Shown here one piece after another: positions 43,868 to 52,503 of a stretch of DNA of 58,324 bases. The translations under genes and the position numbers were made by a program. The stretch is from Gammaproteobacteria bacterium. Its GTDB lineage: Bacteria; Pseudomonadota; Gammaproteobacteria; Steroidobacterales; Rariloculaceae. Location of the stretch: positions 1-58,324 of the forward strand of contig JAJDWR010000002.1 of assembly GCA_022825505.1 (NCBI GenBank). Reading direction: 5' to 3'. Every line of letters starts with the position of its first letter. Positions within the stretch are counted from its first letter, which is position 1. The notes below the pieces were generated by a model, which was not told the DNA's origin, made no database searches, and was given only the letters and a program-made list of their open reading frames with translations.

Positions 43868-44586
43868 GCTGCTTCCTCCTCAATGCTGTCGTGCATGTGA
43901 TCCAGGTAAAGGGTTTCAAGTTGTTGTCCGGTTACGGATTCGGCGCGGATGACATCGACAAGCCGGCCGCTCTTCATGATCCCGATGCGGTCGCCCACCT
44001 CCCTTGCGCGGAACAGGTCGTGCGTAGCCATGAGGGTGGCGACGCCCTGACCGCGCTGCTCGGTGATCAAGGCACAGAATTCGTTGGCTGCCTTTGGGTC
44101 CAGCCCGGAAAGCGGTTCGTCCAGCAACAGTACCTTCGCGCTCCTGGCGATTGCGCAGGCGATACCCACCTTCTGCTGCATGCCCTTCGAGTAGCTGGAG
44201 GTTGAATCGTGGACGGCTTCCCGCGGCAAGCCGGCCCGTTCCATGCAATTCAGCAACTCGCTTTCCGGCATGTCCCTGCCGGCGAGCTTTGCGAAGAATT
44301 CCAGGTTTTCGTATCCGGTCAGATCGGGATAGAGCGCAACTTTTTCCGGAATGTAGGCGACGTTTTCCCGCACGGTGACGGGATCGACACTTACGTCCGT
44401 TCCATCGATCAGCGCGGTGCCTTCAGTGGGCTCCAGAAACCCCAGAAAGAGATTGATGAGGGTTGTTTTTCCGGCCCCGTTGGCGCCCAGAAAACAGAAG
44501 ATTTCGCCGGCGGGTATCTCGACCGAAAGGTTTCGAACCGCCCAGTGTGCGTTGAATGATTTGGATAGGTTTCTCGCTTCTATCAT
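43864..44586 (-). CDS. ABC transporter ATP-binding protein
   Basis: A 240-residue ATPase with all standard motifs: Walker A GANGAGKTTL, Q-loop region IPEKVALYPDLTGYENL, signature YSKGMQQK, Walker B VLLLDEPLSGLD and H-loop MATHDLF. It resembles the NatA/CcmA-type ATPases of ABC-2 exporters and is coupled by ATGA to the first permease. It heads the unit unless the DUF2946-like gene 182 nt upstream is co-transcribed. Confidence 0.93.
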   Translation of the reverse strand: MIEARNLSKSFNAHWAVRNLSVEIPAGEIFCFLGANGAGKTTLINLFLGFLEPTEGTALIDGTDVSVDPVTVRENVAYIPEKVALYPDLTGYENLEFFAKLAGRDMPESELLNCMERAGLPREAVHDSTSSYSKGMQQKVGIACAIARSAKVLLLDEPLSGLDPKAANEFCALITEQRGQGVATLMATHDLFRAREVGDRIGIMKSGRLVDVIRAESVTGQQLETLYLDHMHDSIEEEAA

Positions 44587-44767
44587 CAGTCAGCTCCTGT
44601 GGGAACAGCAGTTCTTGATGCCTGGGTACGTGTCAGGATTTCTCGATCAATCTTGTTGTCACTGTCGACACGGTCATGAAACAGGCCAACGGTCACGGAA
44701 ACGCACGAGCGCAATTTCCGAAGTTGCGTTTGCCTGGATTCGTCAGGCGACGCCCGACGCGCAGGTA

Positions 44768-45088
44768 CTAGGTGACAGGAGGTGCTCGGGAGTTGGCGAT
44801 CTGGCAGGGATCGAAGCCTGGCCAACCCGGTTCGGCGGGGGTAAGCGTCTGGAACCGGCAGTCGACTATCGGACTCCAGGACGAGCCTGCGACCGTATCG
44901 TCCATGCCGGCGGAGGAATGGCAAACGAGACAACTGGTTGCATCCAGCTGGGAATCGGCGTGGGAGTGGTCATGCGCCAGCGCATAGCTCTGCCCGACCA
45001 GCGCAAGAAGCAGGACCAACCGCAACGCCAGTCGTTTTGCGCAGTTTCCAGGCCGACTCAGACTCACTGGGGCTCCAGGGGCTTCCAT
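44768..45088 (-). CDS. DUF2946-like small secreted protein
   Basis: A 106-residue protein. A hydrophobic segment (RLALRLVLLLALVGQSYALA) is followed by HDHSHADSQ and SCLVCHSSAG, the His/Cys pattern of DUF2946 proteins. These are found near TonB receptors and metal-transport genes and may bind metal. It is divergent from the riboswitch-controlled TonB receptor and upstream of the ABC exporter on the same strand. The exact start is uncertain. Confidence 0.6.
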   Translation of the reverse strand: MEAPGAPVSLSRPGNCAKRLALRLVLLLALVGQSYALAHDHSHADSQLDATSCLVCHSSAGMDDTVAGSSWSPIVDCRFQTLTPAEPGWPGFDPCQIANSRAPPVT

Positions 45089-45240
45089 CCGCTACCTGTT
45101 GACATGCTAGCACGGCGACAGCACCCGGCCACAGAGGGGATCGTGACAGCGGCGATTGCTGCGGCGATCGCTTGACTCCGCGATTCGAACTGTGACAACT
45201 TGATGCCGTCGCACTGCGCTTTCAGCGGATGCGGCAAGAG

Positions 45241-45329
45241 ACCTGAGGGGTGGCTTCGCGCCTGAGATGCTCGCCAACTGGCGGCAGACCCTTGGAACCT
45301 GAACCAGATAATGCTGGCGGAGGAACAGG
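45241..45329 (+). ncRNA. TPP riboswitch (THI element)
   Basis: The hallmark segments are present in order: GGGGTG, the pyrimidine-sensing CTGAGA (45262-45267), ACCC, GGAACCTGA and the pyrophosphate-sensing CCAGATAATGCTGGCGGAGG. P1 is closed by CCTG (45242-45245) and CAGG (45326-45329). It directly precedes a TonB-dependent receptor, so that gene should be repressed when thiamin pyrophosphate is plentiful. GGAGGA at 45319-45324, inside the conserved 3' strand, stands 8 nt before a GTG and can be the receptor's Shine-Dalgarno. Confidence 0.93.
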
Positions 45330-45332
45330 CCT

Positions 45333-47495
45333 GTGTCTATCTACCGTTATATCCATCGTTATTTTCTTGTTGCGCGTCATCGTGCGCAGTTTTTTTTCTT
45401 GAAACTGAGCCGTTATCCTGCGCCAGGTGATCGTATTTGGCCTAAACACTGCGCCTTTCTGCTTCTTTTCGCCCTGTTCTCGCTGACTTACGTGGCAACA
45501 GCGCAGGAAATCGACGAGATCATCGTTTATGGCGATCTCCGGGAATCCGAAATCGAGGATGTGCCGACCAGCGTGACGGTGCTCGATGAAGCGCTCATTC
45601 GTCAGCGCAACGCTTCGCACTTCGAGGAGATGGTTGCTGCCGCGGCGAACCTGAACTTGTCGAACGGCGCATCGCGGGCGCGGTTCTTCCAGATTCGGGG
45701 TGTCGGGGAACGCGGACAGTTCACCGAGCCGCTGAATCCTTCCGTGGGGCTGCTCATCGATGGCGTGGACTTCAGCGGAATCGGGGGCGTTTCGACGCTC
45801 TTCGATGTCGAGCAGATCGAAGTATTTCGCGGGCCCCAGGGCGACCTCTACGGCGCGAACGCACTGGCGGGACTCATTTCGTTACGCAGCCATGCCGCCG
45901 AACACGAGGCCTCCGGCCGCTTGCGCCTGGAAGCCGGCAACTACGGCGTGCGGAGTCTCGGCGCAGCCTACGGCGGCTCGCTCTCCGACACGGTCGCCTT
46001 TCGCACCTCGCTGTCGACCTATGCCGGCGACGGCTACATCCACAACACCCATCTCGGCGCCCACGATACGAACAACCTCGACGAACTCACCTGGCGCGGT
46101 AAGCTGCGCATCGACCTTTCGGACAGCGCAAGCCTCGACGTGAATCTCGGCCTGGTCGACCTGAATAACGGCTACGACGCCTTTTCGCTCGACAACGACC
46201 GGCGCACGCGCTCCGATCAGCCCGGCGCCGACAACCAGCAAAGCGTCTTCGGTTCGCTGCGCCTGGCGCTGCCAGGGGATCTGTTCGACACGGAAATCAG
46301 CGTCGCCAATGCAGCTTCGGACATCGCTTACGGCTACGACGAGGACTGGACCTACGACGGATTCCACCCCTGGGGCTATTCCTCGACGGACCAGTACAAC
46401 CGCGACCGCGACACGCTGACCGCGGAGGTGCGCCTGACCTCTTCCGAGGCCGGCAGCCTGTTCGATGGCCGCGGCGCCTGGGTGGCCGGTCTCTACATGC
46501 TGCGCCAGCAGGTGGATCTGCTGCGGGTCTATACCTACGCGGATTCGGACTTCGGAAGCAGTTTCCAAATTCAGCGCCTGGCCGCCTACGGACGCATCGA
46601 GAGCGATCTCTCCGACCGCGGCCGCCTGACCATCGGCCTGCGCCTGGAAGCCCACGAATCCGACTACTCGGACACCGCCGGCCTGGCCTACAACCCGGAC
46701 GAAAACCTGGTCGGCGGCCGCATCGCCTACGACTACGCCCTCTCGGAGAACTGGTCCGGCTATGCGAGCCTTTCGCGCGGCTACAAGGCAGGCGGATTCA
46801 ACCTGGACGGCTCGCTCGACGAGAGCCTGCGCCAGTACGACGCCGAATTTCTCAACAACTACGAACTCGGCCTCAAGGGCCAGGTGGCCGAAACCGGCCT
46901 GCGCATGCGCCTCGCGCTGTTTCGCATGATCCGGGACGACGTCCAGATCGACAGCTCGACCACCCTGCTCCGCGCCGACGGCAGCAGCGAGTTCATCGAC
47001 TTCATCGGCAATGCCGCCGAAGGCGTGAACCAGGGCGTGGAGGCGGAACTCAACTGGAGTCCGGGCGACCGCGTCCAGGTCACCGGCAGCCTCGGCCTGC
47101 TCAACAGCGAATACGAAAACTACATCAACGGCAACGGCGAAGACCTCGGCGGACGCGAACAAGCCCATGCGCCCGGGTACCAATACTATCTGGCAGCCAA
47201 TTTCGGACTGCTCGATAACCTGGGGCTCACGCTCTCGCTAGAAGGACGCGACGCCTTCTTCTTCTCCGACAGCCACGATGCAAGATCCCTCGCCTACGAC
47301 CTCTTCCATGCCTCGCTCACCTGGGACTGGCAGGCCTTCTCCTTCAGCCTGTGGGGCCGCAACCTGTCCGACGAGAACTACTTCGTGCGCGGCTTCTACT
47401 TCGGCAACGACCCCCGCGACGGCTACGCCGGCCACCGCTACACGCAGCTCGGCGAACCCCAGCGCTTTGGCCTGACCGTGTCGCGGGATTTCTGA
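45333..47495 (+). CDS. TonB-dependent receptor, probably for thiamin or a precursor
   Basis: A receptor of up to 720 residues. After a long basic N-region there is a signal-type hydrophobic stretch (AFLLLFALFSLTYVATAQE), then a TonB-box-like DEIIVYG, a plug with QIRGVGERGQF and IEVFRGPQGDLYGANALAGL, and a barrel ending QRFGLTVSRDF. The TPP riboswitch in its leader is the basis for the thiamin assignment; the protein itself does not reveal the ligand. I give the GTG at 45333 because GGAGGA lies 8 nt upstream. An in-frame TTG at 45399, beyond the hairpin, is an alternative that gives a more usual signal peptide. Confidence 0.9.
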   Translation: MSIYRYIHRYFLVARHRAQFFFLKLSRYPAPGDRIWPKHCAFLLLFALFSLTYVATAQEIDEIIVYGDLRESEIEDVPTSVTVLDEALIRQRNASHFEEMVAAAANLNLSNGASRARFFQIRGVGERGQFTEPLNPSVGLLIDGVDFSGIGGVSTLFDVEQIEVFRGPQGDLYGANALAGLISLRSHAAEHEASGRLRLEAGNYGVRSLGAAYGGSLSDTVAFRTSLSTYAGDGYIHNTHLGAHDTNNLDELTWRGKLRIDLSDSASLDVNLGLVDLNNGYDAFSLDNDRRTRSDQPGADNQQSVFGSLRLALPGDLFDTEISVANAASDIAYGYDEDWTYDGFHPWGYSSTDQYNRDRDTLTAEVRLTSSEAGSLFDGRGAWVAGLYMLRQQVDLLRVYTYADSDFGSSFQIQRLAAYGRIESDLSDRGRLTIGLRLEAHESDYSDTAGLAYNPDENLVGGRIAYDYALSENWSGYASLSRGYKAGGFNLDGSLDESLRQYDAEFLNNYELGLKGQVAETGLRMRLALFRMIRDDVQIDSSTTLLRADGSSEFIDFIGNAAEGVNQGVEAELNWSPGDRVQVTGSLGLLNSEYENYINGNGEDLGGREQAHAPGYQYYLAANFGLLDNLGLTLSLEGRDAFFFSDSHDARSLAYDLFHASLTWDWQAFSFSLWGRNLSDENYFVRGFYFGNDPRDGYAGHRYTQLGEPQRFGLTVSRDF
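45371..45397 (+). terminator. Hairpin with T-tract downstream of the TPP riboswitch
   Basis: TGCGC (45371-45375) and GCGCA (45384-45388) pair, followed after one base by eight T residues. It has the form of an intrinsic terminator 42 nt past the aptamer and may be the expression platform. It lies inside the reading frame if translation begins at 45333. Confidence 0.5.
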
Positions 47496-47834
47496 CCGGT
47501 CCAATAGACCAGCCAATCACCTCGCCACGACATATCCACCGCAACGGATTGCGGTGAGTCCCCGAACCAGCCGATTGCCAAAAGGGCATCGCTGCATCCA
47601 AACCCCTCGCTGCGGGCATCTACTCCACAAAGGCGGCATTTTGCCGCATCGCTACACCGGAGAGAAAAGATGTACCGCAGGATTTATGAAAGTTCAGCCC
47701 AGTTCGTTGTGGTCGTTTTGATCGGCCTCGCCTATGCTCAGTGCATACAGTCGTTCGCGATCGTGACGGTCTGAGCGGGGCAGTTGAGCCACGGCTGACG
47801 CCAGGCTTGAAGCACTCATTTCCAGGAGAAAGCA
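47496..47834 (+). other. Intergenic region holding a very small ORF
   Basis: These 339 nt separate the TonB receptor and the DUF6249 gene. The only thing I can support inside is a 34-codon ORF at 47670-47774, listed separately. I see no convincing promoter or terminator. Confidence 0.5.
47670..47774 (+). CDS. Possible 34-residue single-pass membrane protein
   Basis: The ATG follows GGAGAGAAAA, a strong Shine-Dalgarno about 7 nt away. The product starts MYRRIYESSAQ, continues with a hydrophobic run (FVVVVLIGLAYA) and ends SFAIVTV. A basic N-terminus and one membrane helix are typical of real small membrane proteins. It precedes the DUF6249/ECF locus by 60 nt and could be part of it. There is no homology I recognise. 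Confidence 0.45.
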   Translation: MYRRIYESSAQFVVVVLIGLAYAQCIQSFAIVTV

Positions 47835-48227
47835 ATGGAAGAAGAAGTTGTTGCCATATTCGTTCCGATCGTCATGTTCATCGCCATCGCGGTGGTGATG
47901 TGCGTTTACTACTACTTGCGCCATCGCACCGGCGAGGCGGTGCAGAAGACCGTGCGGACGGCGATCGAACAGGGTCAGGAACTCACGCCCGAGATACTCG
48001 AACGGCTGGGGCAGGCGCCGAAGCGCAAGCCGGCGGATCTCAAGATGATGGATCTGCGCCGGGGCGTGATCCTGATCAGCGTCGGGCTCGGGATTGCGGC
48101 CTTCGGGGCACTGGTCGGGGAGGAACACGCCATGCGTCCGCTGCTCGCCATCGGTGCGCTGCCGTTCCTGATCGGCGTCGCCTACCTGGGGCTGTGGAAG
48201 TTCGGCAAGTCGGACAAGTCTGGCTAG
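47835..48227 (+). CDS. DUF6249-like membrane protein
   Basis: A 130-residue protein with an N-terminal helix (VAIFVPIVMFIAIAVVMCVY), a cytosolic stretch (EAVQKTVRTAIEQGQELTPE, ILERLG) and two C-terminal helices (VILISVGLGIAAFGALVG and LLAIGALPFLIGVAYLGLW). This is the DUF6249 pattern, usually found beside an ECF sigma factor and a small anti-sigma-like protein, as here. A Shine-Dalgarno AGGAGA precedes the ATG. It may sense the envelope; no direct evidence. Confidence 0.82.
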   Translation: MEEEVVAIFVPIVMFIAIAVVMCVYYYLRHRTGEAVQKTVRTAIEQGQELTPEILERLGQAPKRKPADLKMMDLRRGVILISVGLGIAAFGALVGEEHAMRPLLAIGALPFLIGVAYLGLWKFGKSDKSG

Positions 48228-48235
48228 CAGGCCCG

Positions 48236-48325
48236 GGTTCGCACGACGGTGGGGAGTCGCGCCGGGGCTCGCACGCCAGCGGGACACCGCGATGAGGCTC
48301 GCACGCCCGCGGAGCATCGCGACGA
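48236..48325 (+). repeat. Imperfect 30-bp tandem repeat at the ECF gene start
   Basis: Two clear units (48266-48295 and 48296-48325, GGCTCGCACGCC...) and a weaker first unit (48236-48265) code for the extra N-terminus of the sigma factor. Confidence 0.65.
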
Positions 48326-48860
48326 GGTTCTCGTTGCCCGCGCCATCGCGACCGGCAATCCCGCGGACTACGACGAGCTGATCCGCCGGTACCAGTCCGA
48401 TGTGCGCAACTGGCTCCGCCACCTCACGGGCGACCCCTCGCGGGCGGACGACCTGGCGCAGGAAACCTTCATTCGAGCATGGGAACGGCTGCACACGATC
48501 GGTGACGGCAAGAAGTTCAAGGCCTGGATAATGAAGATCGCCTACAACATGTTCCTACAGTCGCGCCGCCGGCAGGGCAGAGAGGCCAGGCTGGCGGATG
48601 CCCTGGGCCGGGAGCAACTGGCTGCCGGGAGCCATGTCACCGCCGGCGGAGATGCCGGCGTGACCGACCTGCCCAGGATGCTGGCGGCCTTGACCGAGGG
48701 CGAGCGCATCGCCATGGTTCTTTGCTACGCTTACGGCATGAGTCACCGGGAGATCACGGAACTCACCGACATGCCGCTGGGTACGGTGAAGTCCCACATT
48801 CGCAGGGGCGCGGCGCGGATTCGCGAGCGCTTCGACCTGGGAGGCCCTGCTCATGGATAG
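48249..48860 (+). CDS. ECF-type RNA polymerase sigma factor
   Basis: A 203-residue sigma-70 family factor. Region 2 is DYDELIRRYQSDVRNWLRHL with DLAQETFIRAWERL, and region 4 is LTEGERIAMVLCYAYGMSHR with EITELTDMPLGTVKSHIRRG. The N-terminal 30 residues come from imperfect 30-bp repeats (ARTPAGHRDE, ARTPAEHRDE). The only in-frame start is the GTG 21 nt after the DUF6249 gene. The end overlaps the next gene by 8 nt. It probably controls its own operon with the downstream protein as a regulator. Confidence 0.92.
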   Translation: MGSRAGARTPAGHRDEARTPAEHRDEVLVARAIATGNPADYDELIRRYQSDVRNWLRHLTGDPSRADDLAQETFIRAWERLHTIGDGKKFKAWIMKIAYNMFLQSRRRQGREARLADALGREQLAAGSHVTAGGDAGVTDLPRMLAALTEGERIAMVLCYAYGMSHREITELTDMPLGTVKSHIRRGAARIRERFDLGGPAHG

Positions 48861-49221
48861 ACTCGAGAGGCCCCTGGCCCCTGACGAGGAAGGCCGGCTT
48901 TCGGAACTCTTCGAGACGCTTACGCCGCCGCTGGAAGACGAGGGCTTCAGCGCTGACGTACTCCGGCGCATCAGGCGGCGCGCGTGGTTGCGGCGTGCGG
49001 TACTCGGCACGGCCGCCATCGTCGGAGGCGTACTGGCGCTCGGCCCACTCTCCGAGCTGAGTATCCTGCTTTCCGGCCTGCCCGCCCTGCTTTCGGAGGG
49101 CCTGGTTACGGTGGCCACGAGCTGGAATGACCCGGCGTGGCTTGCGCAGAACCGGGTGGTCCTGATCCTGGCGGTTCTGGCCGCGTCGGTGCCCGGCGCG
49201 ATTCGGCTGTTGGAGCGCTAG
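48853..49221 (+). CDS. Anti-sigma-like membrane protein
   Basis: A 122-residue protein. The N-terminal cytosolic part (EEGRLSELFETLTPPLEDEG, FSADVLRRIRRRAWLRR) is followed by a helix (AVLGTAAIVGGVLALGPL) and a C-terminal helix (VVLILAVLAASVPGAIRLL). It overlaps the sigma gene by 8 nt, the usual arrangement of a cognate anti-sigma factor. There is no zinc-binding HxxxCxxC motif, so it is not of the ZAS type. Confidence 0.75.
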   Translation: MDRLERPLAPDEEGRLSELFETLTPPLEDEGFSADVLRRIRRRAWLRRAVLGTAAIVGGVLALGPLSELSILLSGLPALLSEGLVTVATSWNDPAWLAQNRVVLILAVLAASVPGAIRLLER

Positions 49222-49335
49222 CAAGAGAACCGCAGCCGGGGGCGCACACAGATGCATTTCGATCTGTAGCAGATTGTCACATAATCACACCACAGCAAGA
49301 CCGGTACACTGACCGCCGACAGCCAGGGAGTCCAC

Positions 49336-50280
49336 ATGATTTCAACACTGATGGGCAACAACCGCCGCGCCGTGGCGGGCGCAGCGATCGTCTGCGCGGC
49401 GGTCGCCGGGATCGCGTTGATGCTGACCAATTCGCGTCTGGGCGTTTACATTCTCCTCGACCACTTCGGCAATGACGAAAACGGCCTCGTCACGGGTCCC
49501 GCGTCCGGACCGATCGAACTTTCGGAGTTCGCGACCGCGGTGGCGGCGTACGAGCTGCCGGCGCAGATCGACCAGCCCTCCGGCATGACCTACCTCGAAG
49601 CCGACCGCGCCTTTGCCATCGTCACCGACCAGGCCGAGCTCTTCGTGGTGAGCGAGGACTTCACGACCGTCCGCTCCGCCACGGCATTGGCGGGCGGGCT
49701 GCTGTTGACGCGCCAGGGGCTCATGGAGGCCGCCGCAAGCATCGACGGGGATCGGGTCGCGGTGAGCGGCGAGACAGGAAGGATCGACGTCTGGCGCAAG
49801 GGCGCCGGGCCCGGGTACTCGCCGGAAATGACGATCGAGCCGTCCCCGCAGACGATGATCGGGCTGTCGGGCTACGCCGGCCTGGGCGAGTTCTCGGGCA
49901 TTGCCCATAACCCGGAGACCGGGGAGTACTACGTCAGCTCCGACGAGACGCTGACGATCGCGGTCGTCGACGCGACCGGAGGGTTCGTCCGGAATCTGAC
50001 ATTCGAGGACGACCTGCGCGGACGGCTCAAGCCTGGCCGCTCGCTGTCCGAATACGAGCTATCGGGGCTGGACTACGCGGACGGACGGGTGTTCGCGGTC
50101 AGCGAGGCCTACAACACGCTGTTCATCATCGATCCGGAGCGCGGTCTGGAGCGCACGCTGGGCATCGAGAACGGCGGACAGATCTCGGCCATCGCCATAC
50201 GGGATGGCACCGCCTACCTGCCGCTCGATCACAACCACGTCGACCCGCGTCCGCCGCTGCTGACCCTGGCGCTGGACTGA
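49336..50280 (+). CDS. SdiA-regulated-domain beta-propeller protein
   Basis: A 314-residue exported or anchored protein. A hydrophobic N-terminal segment (AGAAIVCAAVAGIALMLT) is followed by a propeller: YELPAQIDQPSGMTYLEADR, FSGIAHNPETGEYYVSSDET, ELSGLDYADGRVFAVSEAYN and a final DHNHVDPRPPL. This is the SdiA-regulated (YjiK-like) family, whose role is unknown. GGGAG lies before the ATG. It stands alone, converging on a DUF336 gene. Confidence 0.82.
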   Translation: MISTLMGNNRRAVAGAAIVCAAVAGIALMLTNSRLGVYILLDHFGNDENGLVTGPASGPIELSEFATAVAAYELPAQIDQPSGMTYLEADRAFAIVTDQAELFVVSEDFTTVRSATALAGGLLLTRQGLMEAAASIDGDRVAVSGETGRIDVWRKGAGPGYSPEMTIEPSPQTMIGLSGYAGLGEFSGIAHNPETGEYYVSSDETLTIAVVDATGGFVRNLTFEDDLRGRLKPGRSLSEYELSGLDYADGRVFAVSEAYNTLFIIDPERGLERTLGIENGGQISAIAIRDGTAYLPLDHNHVDPRPPLLTLALD

Positions 50281-50310
50281 CGCCCAAAAGTCGTCCGGCG
50301 GCGCGGACTC

Positions 50311-50799
50311 CTAACTCAGGCCGGCGGCTTCGATGCCCGCCTGAGCGCAGATGGCGTCGTTGGCGCCCGTATCGCCGCTGACCCCGATGCCACCGATGTG
50401 CTGGCCTTCGGCGGTCATGATCGGCAGCCCGCCCGCGAAGTAGTTCAGGCCGGGAACGAAGGCCGCGGCGGAGACGCCGTTACCGAAGGCCATCTCGCCC
50501 CACTGCTGCGTCGACCGCGGGCTCAGGGCCGCGGTGCGGGCCTTGGCCATCGCGATGTCGTGCGACAGGGCCTGGGCGTCGTCCATCCGGTGGTAAGCCT
50601 TCAGGTTGCCGTGGTTGTCTATGATGGCGATGTGCAGGTTCCACCCTTCCTCCGCCGCCCTGGCCAGGCAGCCGTGAATCATGGTCATGGCGGCGCTGCT
50701 GGTGAGCATGGGACGGTCCTCGACCTGGGCTGCGGCGCGGATGGCCGTCAGCGCAAGGACGGCAAGACAGATAGTGACGAAATAGCGATGTACACGCAT
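50311..50799 (-). CDS. GlcG/HbpS-like (DUF336) secreted protein
   Basis: A 162-residue protein. It has a signal peptide (RYFVTICLAVLALTAIRAAA), then a single DUF336 domain: AEEGWNLHIAIIDNHGNLKA, ALSHDIAMAKARTA and PIMTAEGQHIGGIGVSGDTG. HbpS-like members bind haem; others are of unknown role. I chose the internal ATG preceded by GGAGG (7 nt); the frame is open for 69 codons upstream but without a signal sequence. A TAT-signal protein is encoded upstream on the same strand, 228 nt away. Confidence 0.87.
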   Translation of the reverse strand: MRVHRYFVTICLAVLALTAIRAAAQVEDRPMLTSSAAMTMIHGCLARAAEEGWNLHIAIIDNHGNLKAYHRMDDAQALSHDIAMAKARTAALSPRSTQQWGEMAFGNGVSAAAFVPGLNYFAGGLPIMTAEGQHIGGIGVSGDTGANDAICAQAGIEAAGLS

Positions 50800-51027
50800 C
50801 GACCTTCCTCCGGTTTGGTGTGAACAGAATCCGCTACCGACCCGGTCGCGTCGGAATCTCCGAATACCGCCCAGGCCCCGATAGAGGATCGGTGACGAAA
50901 CCAAGCGAGTATATCCGGCAGTGCTCGCGGCTGGAAGGGGAATCCAGCGAGACTCCGGACGGGGACCTGCAGAGAGCTGGCACGCACTCGGCGACCGCTT
51001 CGGCAAATCTCCAGGTCCGACAGGCTG

Positions 51028-52503
51028 CTAGGCCTCGAGCAGCTCCCGTGCGCCCTGCATCATGGCGTTCGTTCGGTTCCATGGGCCGTTGAAGTAGGCG
51101 AAACCGGCGGCGAGATAGCGGTCCCGCCAGGGTGAGCGCGGCGACAGCGCGTGGTTTTCGACGGCCGCTTCGGCGAACTTGTAGTGGTGCGTGTTGGTGC
51201 CGTTGGCGACCAGGTGGTGTCGGACCCGGTCGACGAGCGGTTGCACGGGGCCGCCGGCTTCCAGATAGGCCAGAGTCTTGCCTATGGCCTGCGAACGCGC
51301 GTCGCGACCCGCCGAGAAGATTTCGTCCAGCGCATCGGCGCCCCCGGCCGGGCTCGCAAGCGCCACGGGCTGGAACTCGTTCAGCCCCGCCACACCCCGT
51401 CGGGCGCGGGACGACATGCCGCGGAACCTGGGGATAAAGGCGGCGCCCTGCAACAGCATGAGCTGCCGGGTTGCCGTGTCCTGAGACTCGCCGAACGCGT
51501 ACTGAAGCGCGTTGGTTACAGTTTGCGCGTGCAGCGGCACCACGCCCGGATCGGTCATCAGGAGTTCCGCGCCCGCCGCGTGGAGAGCATGCCAAATGGA
51601 CACCGGCGAGATCCCGTCCTTGAGGAAACCCAGGACGGCACTGCCTGTTTCGAGAGTGTCACCTTCCCGGAGCGCGGCCAGCACGTCCGCGCTCGCGGCT
51701 GCATCGAGCCGCCCCTGGAGCCAGTTTTCGGGGATCTCCCGGCGAAGCGCCGTGTTCTGCCGCCACGCGGCTTCTTCCCGAAGTTCAGCGGACGAGGGAT
51801 TCGGATCCTCGTAGAAATTCACCAGGGCCGCCACAGTGGAGCGCAGCACCGGATCGCGGTGCTCCCAGCCCACCAGCGCCAGGATCCTGTGCGCATTCTG
51901 CACCGTGATGGCCTTGTGGCCAATGCCTCGGAAGTCACGGGCGCCGTATTGCCAGAGGAGTTCGAACACCTCTCGAGGCTCGGCCACGTTTGCGTAGTTC
52001 ACCACGGCGGCATCGGCCGCTTCCACATCCCAGTGATCCAGCGCGGCTGCCAACGTGCTCCGCGCCTGATCCGCAGACGGCGCCGGCGTCGGAACCGGCG
52101 GCGCCGCGGCCATGGTCCAGCCGCTGGAGCGGCGCTCCTCGGCCTGCTCCTCCTTGAAGTTGTCCACCGCCCACAGCGCCGGCAGCCAGCGCTCCGCGGG
52201 CGGCACGCCCATCGTGGTGTGATGGATGGCGTGCAGCACCATCACGGCGTGGTACTTGAAGCCCACGTCCGGGTACGGCTGCACGTTGCGCACCGTCGCC
52301 AGGGTGAGCGCGGCGAGCAGGTCCTCGTAGCTCAGTCCGGAATGGATACGTGCAACCACGCGCTCAATGACCTGCGAGCGCGGCGCCTCTTCCAGCAGGT
52401 CGAGCAAATCGTAGACGTCGGCGGGCGCCGTTCGGCCCGTCGGGCTGGCGATGGTCAGGGTCGCCGCCCCTCCGACGGCTCTCAGAAAGTCACGGCGGTC
52501 CAT
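51028..52503 (-). CDS. TAT-exported protein of unknown function
   Basis: A 491-residue protein beginning MDRRDFLRAVGGAATLTIAS, a twin-arginine signal. The mature part is largely helical and His-rich (YHAVMVLHAIHHTTMGVPPA, GARDFRGIGHKAITVQNAHR, LLMTDPGVVPLHAQTV, NGTNTHHYKFAEAAVENHAL). I recall similar large uncharacterised proteins in several environmental phyla but no function. The conserved His residues suggest a metal or redox site, an inference. A Met two codons earlier is an alternative start. Confidence 0.75.
   Translation of the reverse strand: MDRRDFLRAVGGAATLTIASPTGRTAPADVYDLLDLLEEAPRSQVIERVVARIHSGLSYEDLLAALTLATVRNVQPYPDVGFKYHAVMVLHAIHHTTMGVPPAERWLPALWAVDNFKEEQAEERRSSGWTMAAAPPVPTPAPSADQARSTLAAALDHWDVEAADAAVVNYANVAEPREVFELLWQYGARDFRGIGHKAITVQNAHRILALVGWEHRDPVLRSTVAALVNFYEDPNPSSAELREEAAWRQNTALRREIPENWLQGRLDAAASADVLAALREGDTLETGSAVLGFLKDGISPVSIWHALHAAGAELLMTDPGVVPLHAQTVTNALQYAFGESQDTATRQLMLLQGAAFIPRFRGMSSRARRGVAGLNEFQPVALASPAGGADALDEIFSAGRDARSQAIGKTLAYLEAGGPVQPLVDRVRHHLVANGTNTHHYKFAEAAVENHALSPRSPWRDRYLAAGFAYFNGPWNRTNAMMQGARELLEA

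Noticed and set aside
45882..47183. A 433-codon minus-strand frame opposite the riboswitch-controlled receptor
   Set aside because: Val/Ala/Gly-rich antisense composition with no motif, fully inside a convincing TonB receptor gene.
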